Below, piece by piece: positions 1 through 6,732 of a DNA stretch of 64,000 nucleotides. Location of the stretch: assembly GCA_041481445.1 (NCBI GenBank), contig JBGPBV010000003.1, positions 38,743-102,742 of the forward strand, read 5' to 3'. Position 1 is the first letter of the stretch; every line of letters starts with the position of its first letter. The notes under the pieces were generated by a model, which saw nothing but the letters and a program-made list of their open reading frames with translations, made no database searches and was not told the origin of the DNA. Source of the DNA: AA29 sp041481445. GTDB taxonomy: Bacteria; Acidobacteriota; Vicinamibacteria; Fen-336. Made by a program: the position numbers and the translations under genes.

Positions 1-28
1 CGCTCTCTTCTTCTTCAAGGGCCGGCTC

Positions 29-2131
29 TCAGGCCTCGTCCTGGACTTCGCCCGCGCGCTCGGCCTTGGAGGCGGCGATGATCTTCTCCTGCAGGTGCCC
101 GGGCACCTCGTCGTAGTGCGACATCTCCATGTGGTAGGAGCCGCGGGCCCCCGTCATGGAGGTCAGCTCCGCGTCGTAGCTGAGCATCTCCGACAGCGGC
201 ACCTCCGCCTTGATCAACTGCATGGTGCCGCGCTGCTCCATGCCCTGCGGCCGCCCGCGCCGGCTGGAGAGGTCGCCCATCACCGCGCCCGCGTATTCCT
301 CGGGCACGGTGATCTCGACCTTCATCACCGGCTCCAGGAGGGTCGGCCGGCACTTGGCCACCGCGTCCTTGAAGGCCAGCGAGCCCGCGATCTTGAACGA
401 CATCTCGGAAGAGTCGACGTCGTGGTACTGGCCGTCGTACAGCTCGACCTGGAAATCGACCATCGGGAACCCGGCCACGTAGCCCTTGACCCGCGTCTCC
501 TGGATGCCCTTCTCGACGGCGGGGATGAAGTTCTTCGGGATGGAGCCGCCGAAGATGTCGTCCACGAACGAGAAGTCGGAGCCGCGCGGGAGCGGCTTCA
601 TGCGGATCTTGCAGTCGCCGAACTGGCCGTGGCCGCCCGTCTGCTTCTTGTGCCGGCCGTGGCCCTCCGCCGCCCCCTTGATCGTCTCGCGGTAGGGGAT
701 GCGCGGCTTCTTGAGGTTGACCTCGACCTTGTAGCGCTTGCGCAGCCGGGCCACCACCACCTCGATGTGGAGCTGGCCCATGCCGGAGAGGAGCATCTCG
801 TGGGTCTGGGCGTCGCGGCTCAGCCTCAGCACCGGGTCCTCTTCCATGAGGCGGTGCAGGGCGGCGGAGATCTTGTCCTCGTCGCCGCGGGTCTTGGGCT
901 CCATCGCGAACGTGGTCGCGGGCTCGGGGTGGACGACCGGCGGGTACACGATGGGGTGGGCCTTGTCGGCCAGGGTGTCGCCCGTCTGCGTCTCCTTGAG
1001 CTTGGCCACCGCCCCGATGTCGCCCGCCTGCAGCTCGCCGATCGGTGTCTGCGTCTTGCCCTGCAGCAGCTCGAGGTGGCCGACGCGCTCGGGCACGTCG
1101 CGCGTCGTGTTGTGCACGGTGGTGTCGGACTTGAAGGTGCCGGAGTACACGCGGAACAGGGTGATGCGGCCGGCGTGGGGATCGGCGATGGTGCGGAACA
1201 CGAAGGCGGAGAACGGCGCGTCCGGTGCCGGCTTGCGCCTCACGGTGTCCTTCTTGACGGGGTCGGTGCCTTCGACCTCACCGCGGTCGGCGGGGGAGGG
1301 CAGCAGGTCGACGATCGCGTCCAGGATCGGATGGACGCCGACGTTGCGCAGGGAGGACGCGGGGAAGACGGGGAAGATCTTCCCGGTCACGACCGCCTGG
1401 CGCAGCCCGCGGACGAAGTCCTCCGGGGGCAGCGTGCCCTTGTCGAAGAACGCCTCCATCAGGTCTTCGTTGCTCTCCGCGACCATCTCGACCAGCTTCT
1501 CGCGCCAGGAGGCGGCCACCTCCCGGACCTCGCCCGGCACCTCCACCTGCTGGAACTTGCCGCTCTGGTCGTCCGTGTACACGTCCGCCTTCCCCACCGC
1601 GAGGTCGGCCACGCCCACGAACCCCTTCTCCTCGCCGAGGGGGATGGCGAGCGGGACCACCGACCGGCCGAAGGCGCGCTGGAGCGAGTCCAGCGTGCGC
1701 AGGAACGAGGCCCGCTCGCGGTCCATGCGGTTCACCACGATGAGCCGCGGGATCTCGTAGTCGGCGGCGTAGCTCCAGACCTTCTCCGTCTGCACCTCGA
1801 CCCCGGCCACGCTGTCCACCACGACGAGGGCGGCGTCGGCCACGCGCAGGGCGGAGCGCGCCTCGGAGAGGAAGTTCGCGTAGCCGGGAGCGTCGAGCAG
1901 GTTGAGCTTGCACTTGCGCCACTCGCCGTAGGCGACGGCCGTCTGCAGGCTGATCTTGCGCTCGATCTCGTCGGGGTCGAAATCGGTGACGGTGCTGCCG
2001 TCGTCGACGCGGCCCAGGCGGTTCACCGCCCCCGTGTCGAACAGCATCGCCGACACCAGCGACGTCTTCCCGCACCCGCCGTGGCCCACCACGGCCACGT
2101 TGCGGATGGCGGATGGCTCGTAGACCTTCAT
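29..2131 (-). CDS. Elongation factor G-like GTPase (EF-G-2 type)
   Basis: Translational GTPase of 700 residues with the full EF-G domain order. The P-loop is GHGGCGKTS at residues 16-24, G3 is DAPGY at 80-84 and G4 is NRMD at 134-137. Canonical EF-G has GH(I/V)DAGKT and DTPGH, so this is the EF-G-2/FusA2-like subfamily, not the housekeeping translocase. The start at 2131 was chosen because homology begins at MKVYEP and a GAGGGGG ribosome site lies just upstream; an upstream in-frame extension of 40 residues is proline/arginine-rich and unlikely. It is divergent from the pil-like operon. The exact role of this subfamily (translocation, recycling or stress) is not settled, so no gene symbol is given. 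Confidence 0.93.
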   Translation of the reverse strand: MKVYEPSAIRNVAVVGHGGCGKTSLVSAMLFDTGAVNRLGRVDDGSTVTDFDPDEIERKISLQTAVAYGEWRKCKLNLLDAPGYANFLSEARSALRVADAALVVVDSVAGVEVQTEKVWSYAADYEIPRLIVVNRMDRERASFLRTLDSLQRAFGRSVVPLAIPLGEEKGFVGVADLAVGKADVYTDDQSGKFQQVEVPGEVREVAASWREKLVEMVAESNEDLMEAFFDKGTLPPEDFVRGLRQAVVTGKIFPVFPASSLRNVGVHPILDAIVDLLPSPADRGEVEGTDPVKKDTVRRKPAPDAPFSAFVFRTIADPHAGRITLFRVYSGTFKSDTTVHNTTRDVPERVGHLELLQGKTQTPIGELQAGDIGAVAKLKETQTGDTLADKAHPIVYPPVVHPEPATTFAMEPKTRGDEDKISAALHRLMEEDPVLRLSRDAQTHEMLLSGMGQLHIEVVVARLRKRYKVEVNLKKPRIPYRETIKGAAEGHGRHKKQTGGHGQFGDCKIRMKPLPRGSDFSFVDDIFGGSIPKNFIPAVEKGIQETRVKGYVAGFPMVDFQVELYDGQYHDVDSSEMSFKIAGSLAFKDAVAKCRPTLLEPVMKVEITVPEEYAGAVMGDLSSRRGRPQGMEQRGTMQLIKAEVPLSEMLSYDAELTSMTGARGSYHMEMSHYDEVPGHLQEKIIAASKAERAGEVQDEA

Positions 2132-2302
2132 GCCTGCAATCCCCCTCGTGCTCGTTCTTTCGACGGCGGCGGCTCTGTCGGTCGGGGCCGTTCTCCGCGG
2201 GAGTGCGAGCGGGGGCCACGGGGCCGGCCCGACAGGAGGCCGCGGCCGCAAGGGCCTCTGGCCCCAGGGCCGGCCGAGAGCGGATCATAACACCCGGGCG
2301 CC

Positions 2303-2308
2303 TATAAT
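2303..2308 (+). promoter_or_regulatory. TATAAT -10 box giving a leaderless pil-like transcript
   Basis: A perfect TATAAT lies only five bases upstream of the ATG at 2314. Transcription would start at or next to the A of the start codon, so the mRNA would be leaderless. No convincing -35 hexamer and no Shine-Dalgarno sequence are visible. The next in-frame start (GTG at 2341) also lacks a ribosome site. Confidence 0.5.
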
Positions 2309-2313
2309 GGCCC

Positions 2314-3159
2314 ATGCGGGGACGGCGTACGCGCGTCCTGGTGGCTCTCGACGAGAGCGGGGTCGCCGGCGCCGCCGTCTCGGGGCCGCCGGGCAACCCT
2401 CGCATCCGGTCGTTCGCACGGGCGCCGCTGGGTCCCGGTGCCCTCGTGGCCGACCGCCTGGATCCCAACCTGGTGCGCACCTCCGAGGTCGCGCAGGCGC
2501 TGGGCGAGGTCGCCCGGGCCCTGGAGGGCGGCCGCGGGCCGGTCGTCCTGATCCTGCCCGACGGCGTGGCGCGGACGGTGCTGCTCGAAGTGCCCGCCGG
2601 CGTCGCCGCCCGCGAGTTCGCGCGCTACCGCATCACCCCCGGTCTGCCCTACCCGCCGGAGGAGGCGCTGGTGGACGTGCTGGCCCTGGGGGGCGGACGC
2701 GTCGTCGCCGCCGCCGTCCGGCGCCGCGTCGTGGAAGGCTACGAGGCGGCGGCCGCCGCCGCCTCTCTCGATGTCGAGCGCCTCGACCTCGCGCCGCTGG
2801 CCGCGCTGTCCGCCCTCGCCCGGGAAGGGCGGGGCGCGACGGCCTCCGTGGACGTCGTCCTCGGCGACCGCGCGCTCTCGCTTTTGGCCTGGCACGGCGG
2901 AAGGCTGGAGGCGCTGCGGAGCCGGCTGCGCCGCGCGGGACCGGCGGAGGTGGACTGGCTCGCCCGCGAGATCGACCGCACGGCCGCCGCCGCCGGCAAC
3001 GGCGGTCCGCCGCGCATCCGCGCCGTCGGTCCCGGGGCGACCGCGCTGCTCGGGGCGTGGAGGGAGCAGGGGCGCGCGGTCGAGCCGGGCTGGCGCGCGG
3101 AAGGGTCCTTGCCCGTGGAGGCGGCCGAGCTGGCGTGGCTCGGGGCCGCCCTGGCCTGA
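2314..3159 (+). CDS. PilM/GspL-like cytoplasmic assembly protein
   Basis: A 281-residue soluble protein with no membrane segment. It heads four tightly coupled genes whose products look like the PilM-PilN-PilO-PilP inner-membrane alignment complex of type IV pili or the GspL-M-C set of type II secretion. The N-terminus (RVLVALDESGVAGAAV) resembles the first strands of the actin-like ATPase fold, but nucleotide-binding motifs are weak. The assignment rests mainly on gene order and on the short bitopic proteins that follow. It is separated from the next gene by three bases. Confidence 0.6.
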   Translation: MRGRRTRVLVALDESGVAGAAVSGPPGNPRIRSFARAPLGPGALVADRLDPNLVRTSEVAQALGEVARALEGGRGPVVLILPDGVARTVLLEVPAGVAAREFARYRITPGLPYPPEEALVDVLALGGGRVVAAAVRRRVVEGYEAAAAAASLDVERLDLAPLAALSALAREGRGATASVDVVLGDRALSLLAWHGGRLEALRSRLRRAGPAEVDWLAREIDRTAAAAGNGGPPRIRAVGPGATALLGAWREQGRAVEPGWRAEGSLPVEAAELAWLGAALA

Positions 3160-3162
3160 GCC

Positions 3163-3675
3163 ATGCGCGACTTCTCGAGCCGCCCGCGCCGTCGCGCTCC
3201 CCAGCCGGTGGACGTGGGCCTCATCGGCATCGGCCTTCTCACGCTGATCGTCGCCGGCTACGCGACCGGCACCTCCTGGGCCGAGTTCAAGCGCGCCCGC
3301 CAGCACGTGGTGGACGTCCGCCGGGAGACGGAGGCCGGCCAGGCGCGCCTCCGGTCGCTCGAGGCGCGCTCCGCGCCGACCGCCGCCCTGGCCACCCAGG
3401 CCCTCCTGAGCGCGGACGCTCCGCCGCCGCGGGTGCTGGCGGAGATCTCGGGGCTCATGCCCCCGGACCTCAAGCTCGAGTCGCTGTCGCTCGCCTACGG
3501 CGACGGGATCGCCATCCAGCTCCAGGTCTCGGCCAAGGCGGGCGGGGCCTACGAGACCTTCCTCCAGCGCCTCGAGGCCTCGCCGTTGTTCGACGAGGTC
3601 ATCCCGGGCGAGGAGGCCCGCGACGGTGGAGTGACCGCGTCCATCCAGGCTCACTACCGGGGAGCGTCCCGGTGA
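3163..3675 (+). CDS. PilN-like bitopic membrane protein
   Basis: A 170-residue protein with a short basic cytoplasmic tail, one transmembrane helix at about residues 17-36, a coiled-coil stretch (about 38-75) and a C-terminal alpha/beta domain (about 85-165) containing LMPPDLKLESLSL. This is the PilN/GspL-periplasmic layout: a helix followed by a ferredoxin-like domain. Its stop codon overlaps the GTG of the next gene (GTGA), which supports translational coupling. Confidence 0.7.
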   Translation: MRDFSSRPRRRAPQPVDVGLIGIGLLTLIVAGYATGTSWAEFKRARQHVVDVRRETEAGQARLRSLEARSAPTAALATQALLSADAPPPRVLAEISGLMPPDLKLESLSLAYGDGIAIQLQVSAKAGGAYETFLQRLEASPLFDEVIPGEEARDGGVTASIQAHYRGASR

Positions 3676-4163
3676 GGGCACGCTGGGTGGCGGCGGCCCT
3701 GCTCGCGGGCGGCATCGCCCTCTACGCGGCGGTGGCCGTTCCCATGCAACGACAGGCCGCCGCCGCCGCCGAGGAGTATCGCCGCGCCCGCGACGACGCG
3801 CGCGACATCCGCGCGCGCCTGGCCCGACTGGAGCGGCGCGACGCCATCCACGCGCGCGCCTCCCAGGCCATCGCCGCCGCCTCCACTCCCGGAGGCGCCG
3901 TGCGCGCGGTGCGCCGGTCGGTCGTCCAGACGCTGCAGAGCACGCGCGTCTCCGGGGTGCGGCTGAGCGTCGTCCCCGCGCGCGCGCCCTACACCACGCG
4001 CGTGCACCTGAGCGCGTCCGGGCCTTTCGGCGACGCCGTCACCCTCTCCGGGCTCATCGCGCGGCCGGAGACGGGGGTCGTGCTCGAGCGTGTCCACCTG
4101 AGCCCGCGTGCGGACGGCGTGGCGCTGGACCTCGACGGAGTCACGCTGGGGCCGGTCCAGTGA
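3672..4163 (+). CDS. PilO/GspM-like bitopic membrane protein
   Basis: A 163-residue protein starting with GTG at 3672, overlapping the upstream stop by GTGA. It has an N-terminal membrane helix (about residues 4-23), a charged coiled coil (about 24-60) and a C-terminal alpha/beta domain, matching PilO/GspM. In those systems it pairs with PilN through the coiled coils. No PilQ secretin, PilB ATPase or pilin gene is present in the window, so the rest of any machine must lie elsewhere. Confidence 0.6.
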   Translation: MRARWVAAALLAGGIALYAAVAVPMQRQAAAAAEEYRRARDDARDIRARLARLERRDAIHARASQAIAAASTPGGAVRAVRRSVVQTLQSTRVSGVRLSVVPARAPYTTRVHLSASGPFGDAVTLSGLIARPETGVVLERVHLSPRADGVALDLDGVTLGPVQ

Positions 4164-4630
4164 AGGCACGCGTCCTCGTCCTCGCGGTGGTCGCCGCGAT
4201 GGCGGCGGTCTACCTGTTCCACAGCGTCGGAGGCTCGGGCGACTCCGAGCGGATCGAGGTGTGGCCGCGCGAGACGCGGCCGGCGGCGGCGCTGGCCCAA
4301 CCCCTGGCCGCCCCCTCCGCGCCTCTGCGCAACGTGTTCCTGTATTCGGAGGCCGCGCCTTCCGCGGCGATGCCAAGGGCGGTGGCGCCGCGCGTGGCGC
4401 CGGGGTCGCCCGAGCCGGCGCCATCCGCGGCGCCCGCGGTGAGGCTCGTGGGGCTCCTGCGCCGCGCGGGCCAGCTCCAGGCCGCGCTCGTGATCCTGGG
4501 GGAGACCGTGGTTCTCACGACGGGCGAGTCCGCGGCCGGCTACACCGTGCTCGCGATCGACGAGGACGAAGGAGTGCGGCTGCGCGGGCCGGACGGGAGC
4601 ACGGTCGTGCTGGCGCCCCCGTCGGAGTGA
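4160..4630 (+). CDS. PilP/GspC-like protein
   Basis: A 156-residue protein starting with GTG at 4160, again overlapping the previous stop by GTGA. It has an N-terminal membrane or signal helix (about residues 3-20), a Pro/Ala-rich linker (about 35-92) and a compact C-terminal beta domain (about 93-150, beginning VRLVGLLRRAGQ). This looks like the homology region of GspC or the beta domain of PilP, which contacts the outer-membrane secretin. There is no lipobox cysteine, so it is closer to GspC in topology. It ends the operon. Confidence 0.55.
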   Translation: MKARVLVLAVVAAMAAVYLFHSVGGSGDSERIEVWPRETRPAAALAQPLAAPSAPLRNVFLYSEAAPSAAMPRAVAPRVAPGSPEPAPSAAPAVRLVGLLRRAGQLQAALVILGETVVLTTGESAAGYTVLAIDEDEGVRLRGPDGSTVVLAPPSE

Positions 4631-4649
4631 ACGGGCCGGTGCCCTGGTC

Positions 4650-4766
4650 CTAGGTCCGGTTCCGCCGGAAGGCGACGTTCAGGATCCCCTCGAGGAACAG
4701 GCGCCCCGCCACCACTCCGAGCGCCACTCCCGTCAGGGCCGTCGTCACCTCCACCATCGTCTGCAT
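4650..4766 (-). CDS. 38-residue predicted membrane peptide
   Basis: A short ORF of 38 codons. The ATG at 4766 is preceded by GGGAGG at good spacing. The product has an acidic N-terminus, one hydrophobic helix (about residues 8-32, containing ALTGVALGVVAG) and an Arg-rich tail ending RRNRT, as expected for a small single-pass membrane protein with the positive end inside. It fills the gap between the convergent pil-like operon and the nidogen-like gene. Support comes from the ribosome site, hydrophobic design and positive-inside tail; function is unknown. Confidence 0.55.
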   Translation of the reverse strand: MQTMVEVTTALTGVALGVVAGRLFLEGILNVAFRRNRT

Positions 4767-4909
4767 TCCGTCCTCCCGCCCATGGGTTGAGCAAGAGGCA
4801 TGCCTCCACCGGGTCGCACCGGTAGTCGATTTCGAACCAGCGAGTTAACGTGACACGGCCATGGACGGCGTGGCAGGCCGTACCCGCCGTCGTGTAAGCC
4901 GGGACACCC

Positions 4910-6592
4910 TCAGGGGAGGGTGGTGCGCACCTCGCCACGCCCGTCGGTCGCCGTCCGGTAGTACGGCTCGAACCGGCCGCGGATGCGCGCCACGGCCGCG
5001 CGGCGCGTCTCCGTGGCCGGTGCCGCCAGGTCCGACACGAGCACGTAGGCCTGCCTCAGCAGCGTGGGGGCGGCGCCCGCGGGCGGGTTGCGCGGGCCCA
5101 TGGCCGCGATGACCTGGTCGATGCGGACGTCGTGGCGGATGCCGGTGAAGCGCACGCCGGCCTCGGGGCCGGACGAGGCCTTGTAGCCGCGGCTGGGCCG
5201 GAAGTCGTCGGCGGAAGCGACGTAGAAGAACGGCGGGACCTCGGCCGGGCCGCGCAGGCCCATCGCGTACTGGTCGAGCGGGCTGTAGCCCCGGGCGAAG
5301 TCCACCGTCTCGAACTGCCCGCCCCCGAGGTCACGGATGGAGTTGCCCTCGAGCACGGACGCCTGCGTGTCGAGGAAGAAGCTCCAGTGCACGTCGCCGC
5401 GGCCGAGGAGGGCGCCCGTCACGCCGCCGGCGTCCCGGAAGCGCAGGCGGGCGAGCCACCGGTGGCCGACCTCGTGGGCGAGGAACTCGAAGCCGTCCGA
5501 GGCCACGTAGGGGTCGACGGTGTCCATGTAGACGACGCTCTCGAGCGTCCCCGCGCTTCCCCAGGCCACGGAGCCGGCGAAGACGTCGAGCCCGATGCCG
5601 GTGGCGAGGTTCTTGATGTTGAGCTCGAACGCGAGCGTCCCCGGCACGGGGTTGAGGGGGCGCGTGGTGTAGACCACGACCTGCTCGAACGCGTCCGGAT
5701 GGGTCGCATAGAAGCGGCGCAGGACGGAGACGAGGTCCACCTTCTCCGTCTCGCTGAAGCGCTCCACGAGGGCCCCCGCCGCGCCCAGCGGCCGCGACGC
5801 CGAGAGGTCGGCGCGGGTGAGCGCGAGGGTGGCGCCGGGCGACACTCCGGCGATCGCCTCGCGGCTCTCCATCGTCCCGTAGGCGAGGTCGAGGGTGCCG
5901 TCGGGATGGAGGACGATCTCGAAGGTGTTGCGGTTGACCTGGCCGCCGCCGGGCACGCCGCTCCAGAGCAGCGCGGCCCGATCGGCCTGCACGGCCGCGG
6001 TGATCGTGCCGCCGCGCGCGGGGTCGAGGTCGGTGTAGAACGCCGCCACCGAAGGCGGGCCGGCCAGGAACCGCCCGAGCCCCTTCTCGCCCGTCCCGGT
6101 GTCCGCGGACCCCAGGAGCAGCCGGCCGTCCGCGGTCACGAACACCGAAGCGTACCGCTGGCCGAAGAACGGGAAGGCGAAGGGCAGGTCGACGGCGACG
6201 GCGCCCTCCTCGCTCACCCCGAGCGGCGTCCCGGGGGAGTCGAGCGGGACCGAGAGCACGGTCGTGTCGTAGCCTCCGGCCGCGTTCGGGATCAGGCGGA
6301 CGGCCCGCCCGTCGAGGTCGAACGGGTTCCGGGCGACGACCAGGTCACCCCGATCGGAGAGGAGGGCGACGCCGTCCACGTCCGCGTCCGTGACCGCCTG
6401 GGCGGCCGTGGCCGCCGCCGGCGCCGTGGCCAGGGCCCAGGCGTGGAGGGCCAGCGCCTGGCGCGCGCCCTCCGGCTCCGTCCCGCACCAGGACTGCTCG
6501 TCGTCTGCCGCGGGGGCGCCCGCGGCCGCCAGCAGGGCGCCGAGCGCACCGGCCAGGAGGAGGCGCGACGGCGGTCGCGAGGACGGCGGCAT
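4910..6592 (-). CDS. Secreted nidogen-like protein with HExxH metallopeptidase motif
   Basis: A 560-residue exported protein. It has a signal peptide (about residues 8-28, basic start then LLLAGALGALLAAAGAPAA), then a region resembling a nidogen/NIDO extracellular domain (about 125-265; FPFFGQRYASVFVTADGRL and later NTFEIVLHPDGTLDLAYG). A C-terminal half contains HEVGH at residues 373-377, the zincin zinc-binding and catalytic motif. The third zinc ligand is not obvious. Likely a cell-surface or extracellular protein, possibly a peptidase acting on exopolymers. It is a single gene, convergent with the pil-like operon. Confidence 0.7.
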   Translation of the reverse strand: MPPSSRPPSRLLLAGALGALLAAAGAPAADDEQSWCGTEPEGARQALALHAWALATAPAAATAAQAVTDADVDGVALLSDRGDLVVARNPFDLDGRAVRLIPNAAGGYDTTVLSVPLDSPGTPLGVSEEGAVAVDLPFAFPFFGQRYASVFVTADGRLLLGSADTGTGEKGLGRFLAGPPSVAAFYTDLDPARGGTITAAVQADRAALLWSGVPGGGQVNRNTFEIVLHPDGTLDLAYGTMESREAIAGVSPGATLALTRADLSASRPLGAAGALVERFSETEKVDLVSVLRRFYATHPDAFEQVVVYTTRPLNPVPGTLAFELNIKNLATGIGLDVFAGSVAWGSAGTLESVVYMDTVDPYVASDGFEFLAHEVGHRWLARLRFRDAGGVTGALLGRGDVHWSFFLDTQASVLEGNSIRDLGGGQFETVDFARGYSPLDQYAMGLRGPAEVPPFFYVASADDFRPSRGYKASSGPEAGVRFTGIRHDVRIDQVIAAMGPRNPPAGAAPTLLRQAYVLVSDLAAPATETRRAAVARIRGRFEPYYRTATDGRGEVRTTLP

Positions 6593-6732
6593 CCCGGGAT
6601 TCTATCGCCGGCGCGCGTCGCGCCCGCGGCCTCGGGCGCGCCGTCCGTTGAAGGAAGCGGGGGCGCGTGCTATTTTCCCCGCGACTCGCGGTGCGCGAGA
6701 CGAGGCCGGGAGCCGAGCTGAGGGCGCCCTCC

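Noticed and set aside
95..2290. 731-codon open frame on the plus strand opposite the EF-G-like gene
   Set aside because: Arg/His/Leu-rich translation with no domain motifs; a shadow of the real minus-strand gene caused by high GC.
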